Source: Bathynomus jamesi
Taxonomy: Eukaryota; Arthropoda; Malacostraca; Isopoda; Cirolanidae
Reading direction: 5' to 3'
DNA: 64,000 nucleotides
Assembly (NCBI GenBank): GCA_023014485.1
Contig: JAJOZX010002714.1
Span: 1-64,000 of the forward strand
In this document: positions 23,097-32,699 of the stretch, piece after piece
How positions within the stretch are numbered: position 1 is the stretch's first letter
Layout of the letters: each line of letters begins with the position of its first letter
Position numbers and translations under genes: made by a program
The notes under the pieces: generated by a model
The model's database searches: none
Seen by the model: only the letters and a program-made list of their open reading frames with translations
Told to the model about the DNA's origin: nothing

Positions 23097-23681
23097 TAGT
23101 GATGGGACGATTAATCGGAATCGGAATCGAGAATCGGAAGAATCGAGCATTTTTCAGGAATCGGAATCGAGAATCGGAAGAATCGAGCATTTTTCAGGAA
23201 TCGGAATCGAGAATCGGAAGAATCGAGCATTTTTCAGGAATCGTAATCGAGAGAATTGTACCATGATTTCCGATTCTTAAAACGATTCTTTAACTTTTAA
23301 TTGAACCAGTTTTGCAATGTAAACTTTAAAATTTTAAATGAAAGAGGATAACAAATTTTATTTTTATTGTATTGTAGCTATACATTAAAACATGTATATC
23401 CATGATGTGTAATCAAGAAGATTAAAATGAATTGTTACAACTTACAGTTGATTTTTATTTTTAAACCAATCTATTATAATTTATAATTTATATTACCATA
23501 CTCATAATGTAAATAGTTAATCTTACCAGAGTAAAATATGACAATTTCCAGAAAAACAAGCATAGAATTATATTTAAAAATATTGAGAATCGGAATCGGA
23601 ATCGTATCGGAATCGAGACTTTTTAGTGGTATCGGAATCGGAATCGGAATCGTTAAAAATTTTGGTATCGTCCCATCACTA
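23097..23681. mobile_element. hAT-like MITE inside the Penelope element
   Basis: Termini TAGTGATGGGACGAT and the inverse, flanked by a perfect 8-bp duplication CATACAAC (23089-23096 and 23682-23689). Near both ends are repeated CGGAAT/ATTCCG hexamers, and the left end also has three tandem copies of a ~46-bp unit. No transposase is encoded. It must have been mobilised in trans by a hAT transposase. Confidence 0.85.
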
Positions 23682-24003
23682 CATACAACTTAAATAATTG
23701 GTTCCCAAGCCAGTAAAAGTTTGTTTTCGAAATAGTGAAGTTTGGAACTTATTATGAGCCCGTTTAACTAAAACATCCAGGAAAGGTAAACTATTATTTG
23801 TTTCGTTTTCACACGTGTACTTAATATTACTATGTTGTTTATTAAGATAATCAAGAAAAAGTTTTACGTGTGAAGGATGGTTAAATATTAAGAAAGTGTC
23901 ATCCACGTATCTTCTGTAATATATGGGTTTAAAACTACTAGGACAACTTTTCAACCAAATTTCTTCGTAATGGCAAAGAAATGAATTTGCTAGTGTATTG
24001 ATG
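23679..24003 (-). pseudogene. Penelope-like reverse transcriptase, truncated
   Basis: On the minus strand, C-H-Y-E-E-I-W precedes Y-Y-R-R-Y-V-D-D-T-F-L-I-F, the catalytic YVDD box of the palm (about 23910-23935). N-S-L-P-F-L-D-V-L-V (about 23790) is the following conserved strand. The finger region and the palm motif upstream of it are absent, and the 3' side is cut by the MITE at 23681. Function would be copying of the element RNA at a nicked target; this copy cannot do so. Confidence 0.8.
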
Positions 24004-24100
24004 CAATTTTCATTTTTCTTTAAGGTTTTAATTGTTTTAATATTGTATTGCTGTAATTTTCACTTTTCACTTTTGTTTTAAGGTTTTAAGACTTAATTCA

Positions 24101-24128
24101 CTGATGATCACAAAAGATTTGTCGAAAC
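24101..24128 (+). ncRNA. hammerhead ribozyme core, Penelope end (right)
   Basis: CTGATGA, then TCACAAAAGATTTGTC, then GAAACG. Same core as the left end but on the opposite strand, with one base change that loses the outermost stem II pair. Less certain to be active. Confidence 0.55.
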
Positions 24129-24182
24129 GTCTAAGTCCAAAAAATAAATGAAATGTTTGCCGTTGTGTTGGTCCTTCTGTTC

Positions 24183-24183
<1 letters not shown>

Positions 24184-24245
<62 letters not shown>
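24184..24245. repeat. (TA)n microsatellite
   Basis: About 62 bp of TA immediately outside the Penelope-like element. Confidence 0.85.
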
Positions 24246-24247
<2 letters not shown>

Positions 24248-24749
24248 TGGTAAAAATTATGGCGTCACGAAAAATGTGATTTTTTGCCTTGCTGTCAAAA
24301 CCAATACAGTTTTTACGTAATGCAACAGATCTATGTATGAAGTTGCAATCATCTTTTACCCCTCCTATCTTAGCAGTTTGTATTTAATCCTACATTTATG
24401 AAATACATTACGAGGTATCATACCCTTTTCTTCGTAAAATATGAAAAGAACTTGTTAATTTGCATATATTTGGTCAAACGTATGAACGCTTCCTCTTTCA
24501 TTATAAAGACAGATACTTACCTCGCACATTAACCATAACGCGAAAGAACTTTGCGTGACTACTTCAAGACACTTTTCTTTTCAGGAACCCCCTCGATCGG
24601 AGACCCTAAAAGAAACTCACCTATGAGTACGGTGCCTCTGCCAGACGCCCTCAGAAGTAGGCCTTTGTGGTTGTGGAGAAGCGTGAACGGACGCTTCTCT
24701 TGGTCCTTCGCCTCTCGGGGGAACCTCGTCGTCTTCGCGTGAGAAGCCC

Positions 24750-25215
24750 CTAGGGATGGGAGATCGCCCTCATCGGAGAAAACCCCCTACCGGCATCTTC
24801 GATGGGCCAATCAGGGAGTGAAGCCGAGAGGACGGGATCGAGGGCCTTGAGGTCGGCCCTAAAGGCCCCCGCGTCCATGGCGAGGACGGCGTCCGGGAGG
24901 ACGAAGAAGGAGTCGCAGGGCCACGAGTCGTACTCGCGAGGCCCCGGGGAGGGCACGCCCCTGGGAAGAGCGTCCTCTAGTTCGAAGGAGAGGCGCTTCG
25001 GCACAGACACGGAGGCCGACCGGGACATGGCGGGCCGGCCTCTAAAGTCACCGCATTAGAGAAAGGAGGGGGGAGGCCCCACTCCCCATTGGGCGGCAGA
25101 GAGGAAAGCCTCCTTCAAAGACGGGTGGAGGTCCCGCATGGCAAACACCGACCTCGAAACCCTTTCCACAAACACCGAAATGATAATAAAGAACTTCACA
25201 CTCTTACGACAAATT
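24750..25215 (-). pseudogene. unrecognised GC-rich coding-like frame
   Basis: I do not recognise this protein. A minus-strand frame runs from about 25215 to a stop at 24750, broken by one in-frame TAA at 25056-25058. It includes R-D-L-H-P-S-L-K-E-A-F before the stop and P-K-R-L-S-F-E-L-E-D and D-S-F-F-V-L-P-D after it. Codons strongly favour G or C at the third position although the surroundings are AT-rich. A start-like ATG lies at 25026-25028. Downstream on the same strand, after a CATCCCTAG acceptor-like site, 24617-24747 is open in another frame and ends in a strong donor (ATAGGTGAGT), so these may be exons of one gene. Could be a host gene, a viral or bacterial insertion, or a pseudogene. 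Confidence 0.35.
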
Positions 25216-25239
25216 TTTTTCTTCTTCTTTTACTCAAGT

Positions 25240-26230
25240 GCTTCTCGGCGACAACTTCATTAAATTAAATTAAATTTCAATGAAATAATGCCAAGTTCGC
25301 GCCTCTTTCAATACTTTAGGAAAAAAATATAGCTTTTTTTCATCGAATTATTCTCTCTAAAAGAGGTATCGTTACTTAGTAAAATTAAATAAAGTTTTTA
25401 AAAATATCCTGCGAAAGAAGACGAAATAATTAATAATTATGACTCATCATTATATACACCTTCAGAAAAAATTATTATTACCGTAGGAGTGGTTCTCTAA
25501 CGAGAAAAGAATACGCATCCACAAGTACTGAGTCATGTATGTATACATATGGTGTGTATACACAAGTTCAGGAGAAATTTGTTACACACACACACAAACA
25601 CACACATACACGCAATTTTATATATACCACCTTCGACTATCAGGCCCTACAGCCACATGTATCATATTTATTTTTTATTTCAATGCTATGGTACCCGACT
25701 CCTGAACAACCCTCTATATACATACATACATACTGTATGTACTATATATACTTCCCAGGTGCGCGCGTACGCATACAGTGCATATACAGAATATATAAAA
25801 CTCAATGAACGCTCGGTGCAGCGATAATGACACTAATACTTCACGCCATAATACTAATCACCTCTCGATTTTAATAATAATAATAATAATAATAAAATTA
25901 TTATTATTATTATTAAGAAGACAAGTAACACTTACCGTCGCTTCGCTTACTTTGCAACGATTAAAATTCGTTCCGAATGGCAAAACTCACAACCAAACTT
26001 AAAAATGAGCAAAGCATTTTTCTTTTGTTTAACCTCAGTGCCATTAAATAAATGGTGAATTACGTTAAAATATGGCGAATTTCCGTATAACGAGAAACCA
26101 AAAGAAAACTTTAAAAAATCGTTTACAAACCAACATAAAACGGATCCCGAACGACTTTTCAAGACCTGAATAGACAAATCTGTAATTACACTTGTGCATT
26201 AACTTAACTGTCTATTAATGATCTTACACA

Positions 26231-26281
<51 letters not shown>

Positions 26282-26590
26282 TACCAATAAAGATTTGCAG
26301 GTAAATGGAAAACATCCGAGTTAACAACCCTTGAATTAAAGTCTTCTGTTAAGAACGGTGTATACCGCAATTTATTCTGAACTTGTTCAATTCTTGTTCA
26401 CTCCAAATATGCCGTTAAAAAGGAAAGGGAAAAAAAAAGAGAATTAAATCATGTACAAGTACAAACAGTAAATGGTTAAGGATGCTCGTACGTACACACA
26501 CTGGTACAACAAAAAATATGTACTGCAAGTAAAATTGTACGCACACTTGACGTTAACAAAAGCAAGGCACAAACCGTGCAAATCACTATA

Positions 26591-26644
<54 letters not shown>

Positions 26645-27390
26645 GGAGAGAGAGAGAGAAGAGAGAGAGAGAGAGGAGAGAATGTGTGTGTGTGTGTGTG
26701 AGATCGGGAATTTCATTTAAAAATCCTGTCGCCTAAAACTTCGATACTATTTTCTAGCCACCCTGTACATATTCACTTTTGTCTCTTACATATGCGCAAG
26801 AAAGTTATATGACAAAAGATACGGCAAGATGATACCTTTCGTAAGAGCTTCGAAACACATTTCGGGTTACAAAGAGGAGAAAAAGAAGAGAAGAAAACAC
26901 GCAGAAACGTTGTCATTCCACAACTGAAAACGGGCCATCGATCGACATCCGAAGCAACGTATCATTTGACAATAACGGAAAAAGTGTGTGTGTGTGTCCT
27001 AAAATTACCTAATAAACTTTTGTATGTCTGTCGATCAGTAGTCGGACGTTGTGAACAATGTGTTCAAGTTAAAGGAAAACATTTTGAAAATCTAAAATGA
27101 ACAATTATTTATTGCTGCTGGATTTGAAATAAAATTGTTAAATATAGCATCACTTTTTGTTAAGATATTGCGTTCAAATAAAAGTTTACTACAGAATTTT
27201 AGAACACCCTATATATATATATATATATATGTTATTTTTCTGTCTTGGCATCATGGCATCTCGGTGGAGAAAAAAGGACTATTAAACGTGATCAGAAGGC
27301 GAGAGAAAGCATAAAGAGAAACTTTTTCCAAACCATTAAATAAAATCCCTTCAAATACGAAAAAAAAAAATGATTCGCGTCCATATATAT
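25240..27390. other. microsatellite-rich region without a gene
   Basis: Contains (CA)n at about 25585-25610 and 26228-26280, (AAT)n at 25870-25915, and a compound (TA)n-(GA)n-(GT)n block at 26587-26699. A Rolling-type gene or mobile element was not seen. Confidence 0.5.
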
Positions 27391-27393
27391 ATA

Positions 27394-27966
27394 CCGGGTG
27401 TCCGAGAATTATCTGTACAATTTTTGGCTGTTATTAAAAGTCAACCATGAAGTGTAGAAATTCCAGTGTTGTCCCATTTTACAGAGAATCTCATTAAGTT
27501 TTTTCTGATACCGCGTTTTGACAAGTTTTTTAGAAATGTACGCGGGTGACAGACATTGATGATTTAAAAGCAAGAATCACAGCTGCCTATCGAGCGAATT
27601 GATGTGGATATGCTGCAGCGTACATGGCAACATTTGGAGTATCGATTGGATGTGTGCGAATCACTAATGGTGCACATATCGAATGTTTGTAACAACGTTA
27701 CTTTAATAAAAGAAACTTTTGAAAATACATATTCTAAATAATCTTGTTTAAGAATTTTACGCGTGTTATCAAGAATTTTATTAAAAGATGAAATTGTACA
27801 GATAATGTTCGGACACACTGGAATTTCTAAAAAACTTGTCAAAACTTGGTATCAGAAAAAACTTAAATGAGATTCTCTGTAAAATGGGACAACACTGAAT
27901 TTCTACACTTCATGGTTGACTTTTAATAACAGCCAAAAATTGTACAGATAATTCTCGGACACCCTG
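27394..27966. mobile_element. mariner non-autonomous element, copy 1
   Basis: CCGGGTGTCCGAGAATTATC and the inverted GATAATTCTCGGACACCCTG, TA-flanked, with ~150-bp arms. The plus strand at about 27545-27690 retains a mariner transposase C-terminus in broken frame (V-T-D-I-D-D-L-K-A-R-I, then L-E-Y-R-L-D). A sister copy is at 47245-47808. Confidence 0.75.
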
Positions 27967-27998
<32 letters not shown>

Positions 27999-28000
27999 GG

Positions 28001-28565
28001 GAATGAACTCAGAATGGTTCCCAGAGGTTTTTTATGATACACACAGACCGTGCATGGAACAAGGAACTCTTCTAGGAAATTAAATCCACTATAGTCCGAA
28101 TAAGTAATGGTAAATAACAAATACTATAGTTTTTTCTTTTTCATGACGCTAGCCCGATGTTCATTCCCATCATGAAACGGACATGTTATGTGCCTTGAAA
28201 AGTGGACGCTCAATTCTGCCAGTTGAGGTTTAAGTTTTGGTTTTTGGCTAAAAATATAATAGTTACCCCTTTTTATTTGACGTATTCAATCTGACGTGAA
28301 GGCAGTGAGTCTTTTGCTTATATCGAGGTTCTAAATGTAGCTGGGCTAGGCTGCTTTAAACCCTAGATCCTGTCCCAAAGCTGAATATAGCTGGTGAGGG
28401 AAGCTATATTTTTGGGACCTCTTTGCGAGTGACCCGTTGCCCACGTCGGGCTAGCATCATGAAAAAGAAAAAACTATAGTATTTGTCATTTACCATTACT
28501 TCTTCGGACTATAGTGGATTTAATTTTTCTAGAAGAGCTCCTTGTTCCATGCACGGTCTGTGTGT

Positions 28566-28570
<5 letters not shown>
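28001..28570. mobile_element. long-TIR fold-back element, copy 2
   Basis: Longest of three copies. Inner arms at about 28034-28150 and 28455-28570 are inverted. The interior has a GACGTGAAGGCAGTGAGTC segment. It is bounded by (TA)n on both sides. No coding potential. Confidence 0.65.

Positions 28571-28632
<62 letters not shown>
28571..28632. repeat. (TA)n microsatellite
   Basis: About 60 bp of TA. Confidence 0.85.
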
Positions 28633-28637
<5 letters not shown>

Positions 28638-28639
28638 CT

Positions 28640-28739
28640 AGTTCAAAAATTCTTTTAAATTGTGTATTTAAGTAAATTTGTACAAAACGAATTTAAATCG
28701 TGAGAAAATTGGTTTCACATTTCTCATCAATTGACAGTA

Positions 28740-28782
<43 letters not shown>

Positions 28783-29540
28783 GTGTGTTGTGTGTGTGTG
28801 TGGCGCCAGTGAAAAGCTTCATTAAATATTAAAAGTTGCATATTGGAAATGCAGGCATGCGAAGAGCTCGCATCGTATCGTGGGACATTTATTCCTACAC
28901 TATTTCGAATAAATAACAAAATACATATTTAAATAAATGCATTGTTTACCGGTAGACGAGGACAAACCGAGTAAAAAAATATTTCTCTCTTTTCTGGAGC
29001 GCGAACGTAATTGAATTAAAAGCTGAAATTGGTATGAAATATAGCAAGTCTCTCCCAACCTTCCCTCTAAGTTAAGCCGATTTACTTCTTCTTGTGCACG
29101 GTGACGCAGTCTACTTAACAGTGTGTGTGTGTGTGTTGTGTGTGTGTGTGGTGTGTGTGTGTGTAATACTCCTTTAATATATGTATATTGTAAAGGAATT
29201 TCTTTGAGTCATACATTGCCAGAAGGCGATAGAACAAAAAATAATAAATAAATAAATAAAATAAATAAATAAATAAAGTCATGCCGATAGCAGTACTTTT
29301 CGTTAAAAAAAAATATATAAAAAAATAACCTTCAATACTAATAACTAATACTCTCATAAATAATAAACACGGTATGATAAAAATTTGAAATATACACAAA
29401 GGTAATGAAATTATGTACAGTATATAAAAAACTGGACTAACAATTCCTGATTTGTCTTGAAACAATTAAGGTCCGTATGTCATACAAAATAAAAACAAAT
29501 TAAGGTCTGCTTGTCATACGAAATAATTATATACTGTATA
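28640..29540. other. no gene seen; (GT)n tracts
   Basis: (GT)n at 28742-28802 and 29121-29164, (AATA)n at about 29238-29275. Apparent frames are repeat translations. Confidence 0.5.
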
Positions 29541-29725
29541 TGATGCAAACCACAAGGAAAAAGAAAAATGATTCCAAGGCCTTTCGTGTATTCAGAAGTA
29601 CACCTCGTCAGGGTGACGAGGTGTACTTCTGAAAACACGAAAGGCCTTGGGATCATTTTTCTTTTTCCTTGTGGTTTGCATCATTCATTCATTTCCCGTG
29701 TTTAATTGTGAAATTCATCCCATAT
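29540..29725. mobile_element. inverted pair of hammerhead-bearing retroelement ends
   Basis: Two ~70-bp arms meet head-to-head at 29611. Each arm has CTTGTGGTTTGCATCAT and a hammerhead-like core. Relatives at 5788-5893 and 8830-8950 are single copies. No reverse transcriptase nearby, so only the terminal part survives. Confidence 0.55.
29581..29611 (-). ncRNA. hammerhead ribozyme core, second family
   Basis: Minus strand: CTGACGAG, stem GTGT paired with ACAC around a ten-base loop, then GAAAGG. All conserved core positions (CUGANGA and GAAA) are present. The mirror arm on the plus strand (29613-29643) has GTGACGAG, so the leading C is lost there. Confidence 0.6.
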
Positions 29726-29729
29726 ATTT

Positions 29730-30973
29730 ATATTATATATAAGCGTTCAACCGTACTACTTCAGTAATAAGGAAGTGTTTTCATTATTTCATTCCTGTCA
29801 TTAATTGTTGAAACGAACCTCCCTTCCCTACAATTAATTAAAAGTAATTAACCTATACCTTCAGATCGAAATTTGAATTGCAAAATTTAAAAAAAAAATT
29901 TCGAGACTTCAAAATTATTTATTTTTTATTAAAACCTTTCTGACTTCTTTGTAAGCGCTTTTATGCATACTTCATATTCAGTATTAATGGAAGAGTGTAC
30001 ACACACACACACGATCAATCTTGGAAGGCGAGGCGAGACCCCCCCACATTTCGACCCTCTTTATATGTCCTTCCCAATCACACGACAATCCTCTATACAC
30101 CCATTCCCTTACTCCCCTTCCCCTTTCGCCACATACACACAGAGTCGTGGAAGGGGGGAGAGGATATCGTTTTGACGTACTCCGTGAGTCGTAGGCATCG
30201 TTATTCAAATACTTCATGCACCCTATAGAAAGAGAAAAAGAGAGAGAAAGAAAGAGAAATCAGGAGAAAGAAAGAAAGAGCGAGAGCGAGTATCTCTTAC
30301 ACCTAAATAAGGCGGGTGGTAAAAGGTTAAGTTTACTTTGCGAACCGTCCGTGCATCACTCCGTTAACGAGAAGGGCTCCAAAATTTAATTTACGAACCG
30401 TTTACTTATTCGCTAACGACGGTTATTAATCTTAAAATTACGTTACCCTTAAACCCAACGACGTAACTATGAAGGGATCTTCCATTTTTTACAATTACTC
30501 TTAACTTACGAATTTTTAAATTTAATAGCTCGCTCAAAATTTAAGTACCTTCATTAACAAAGTAATTACTTTGTTAATGAAGGTGTATGATGAATGCGAG
30601 GCGCAAAAGAGATTTATTACACGCATCTTATTACACGGAGGAGGAGATTATAGACACCAATCGACCAGAGAAATACTCCGGGAGGGACGTTAGGCGGGAG
30701 ACGGAGTGCTGGAACTCCCGTTTCTCCTATCATTGTCCTCCTTAGCTGATCTTCTTTCGCGTCTCATCTACCCTGTGAGCAGTCGAACATGCTCTCAAAC
30801 ACACGCTTCTCCTATTTCTCACCACACATACACGCATCTTACACACTACACAACCTTCTCAGAATAAAAAAAAAAACAATGGCATAATTCTGGATCTTGA
30901 TTTCAGCTCCCTCCTTCTCCATTGGGGGGGGGGGGGATCATTTGTCCTTGGCCCTTCCTTCCTGCATAAAAAA

Positions 30974-31010
<37 letters not shown>

Positions 31011-31707
31011 CGCACCTCCATTCACCAATAAAAATATGTAATAAAAACTTATACCAATTTGTCTCGTTCTTATCTAGAAACTAACTATGGACTTCAGTCA
31101 ACCATAAAAATTAAAAAAAAAATCTACCATAACCTCATCATCCCGAAAATTACCCAGTAATTCTGAAGTCTCCCGCTTCGTGATACCTATATAAAATTTC
31201 ACATTTCATTCGCCCTTGGCCCCTCCTTCCTGCATTAAAAAAAATATACCATAGCCAACTACTAGATGCGAAACTTCAAACTGCCATACTCCAACTTTAT
31301 CGAAAGTGAAGCGGAGAAACTTGCAGCAAGGCAGGCGAGACGCGGTTTCTTCCATAACGACGGACGGAAACGGGAAAAACTATTTGCCTGTGAAACCGGA
31401 ACAAGCAAGCAATGCGGACGAAGTTTAAAAAAAAAAAAAAAGGTATTAAAGAGATCACACACGGTTGATAAGACTAAAATATGCAAGCTTTTAAACCCTA
31501 AACCCGAAATGTGAATATTTGCATTATTATACAGACGCTTTGAAAACAGTTAAAAAGTGATTATGTACTTATAATAAAGTATACAACTTAATAACCAGAA
31601 AAAATTACAACCAATTATTATTTTTTCTTTTTTTGCTTCATCTAAAACGATTCGTCAAACTACTACTCCATTATGCCAATAAAGTATAAAGTTTCTCGAA
31701 AATGGCA

Positions 31708-31749
<42 letters not shown>

Positions 31750-31910
31750 CATTTACTGGGTCCGGTTTGACATTTATTTTGCTACATCCATGGTACATTC
31801 CTCGTACAATCGATTCAGAGTCCTGTCATCGAACTCTACGTTTCTCATACCAGTATTTACCAGTAACAACCTCCAGCTGGCCAACACCCCCGATTTTAAG
31901 AACTCCCCGA
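29730..31910. other. gene-poor region
   Basis: Holds a perfect ~40-bp hairpin at 30546-30585 (ACCTTCATTAACAAAGTAAT arm), a GA-rich stretch at 30225-30290, a G14 run near 30930 and (TA)n at 30977-31008 and 31712-31747. No supported gene. Confidence 0.5.
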
Positions 31911-31917
31911 CAATGTA

Positions 31918-32691
31918 CAAGGTGTTCAAAAGTCCCGTCACTTCCTACAAAATGTACATATTGTAATACCAATTTTATTTTTGTGATCAATTGAATTTAT
32001 ATGTGATTCATTGGCTTTTTTTTCCTTTTTCCAGGTATTAGAGTGCGTGAACAATGGCAGACTAGTCCACTTACACTCATGAGCACATGGGCTCATGAAC
32101 GATCACATACTGGCAAAACGATGCATATCCACAATGATTTCAACGCAAGATTCAATAAAGCTGCACTACCAAACAAGACGGTATTACGCTGGGAGAAAAA
32201 GCTGTTTGAAACTGGCTCCATCAAGGACAGACCACGGTCGGGAAGACCAACAACGCGAGCAGAAGAATGTGAAGGTGTGATTGCATCGGTGGCTCGTTCA
32301 CCGAAAAAAATCACTTCGGAAACGATCACAAAAACTCGCAGTCCCCATGTCCACAATGAGAGGTATCACATGACAAAAAATCTCAGCATGAAACCATACC
32401 GCCCGTCATTTGTTGCTGCGTCGATTCTCACATCGACAGGGTTGGCAAAAACCCAGTTAGGTTTTGCCAACCCTGCACATGGAGGCGCATAATCCTTTGT
32501 TACGAAAATGATGGTGCACACAGATATTCTTGATTAGTAACTGTATTTACTGCAATTAAAGTAACTGTCGCTAGTGACTCGTTTCTTAAATTACACCTAC
32601 CACATATAAGTACAATTAATCACACAAAAATAAAATTGATATTACAATATGTACATTTTGTAGGGGTGACGGAACTTTTTCAAACACCCTG
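31918..32691 (+). mobile_element. Tc1/mariner element with transposase N-terminus only
   Basis: CAAGGTGTTCAAAAGTCCCG and the inverted CGGAACTTTTTCAAACACCCTG ends, TA at 31916-31917 and 32692-32693. The matching empty site is at 33501-33502 in this window, which proves the boundaries. Retains the DNA-binding half of the transposase only (next entry). Confidence 0.85.
32043..32490 (+). pseudogene. Tc1/mariner transposase, DNA-binding half
   Basis: The frame contains N-K-T-V-L-R-W-E-K-K-L-F-E-T-G-S-I and R-P-R-S-G-R-P-T-T-R, a helix-turn-helix ending in a GRPR-like hook that contacts the element ends. It then continues with S-P-K-K-I. The frame is lost before any catalytic aspartate, and only ~200 bp remain to the terminus, so the catalytic domain is deleted. 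Confidence 0.65.
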
Positions 32692-32699
32692 TACATGCG

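Larger units (their letters stand above)
22016..24181 (-). mobile_element. Penelope-like retroelement with inverted ends
   Basis: The ends (about 22016-22140 and 24010-24181) are inverse copies, starting TGAACAGAAGGACCAACAC, as in the terminal repeats of Penelope-like elements. The minus strand encodes a truncated reverse transcriptase followed by a GIY-YIG endonuclease. Both ends carry a hammerhead-type core. A hAT-like MITE sits inside at 23097-23681. Truncation: the finger part of the reverse transcriptase is missing, as coding sequence stops near 24003 against the inverted end. Confidence 0.8.

Noticed and set aside
17139..28570. CRISPR-like interpretation of the repeated inverted modules.
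   Set aside because: Repeats are long, palindromic, widely spaced and lie in eukaryotic sequence with introns. There are no spacers of regular length.
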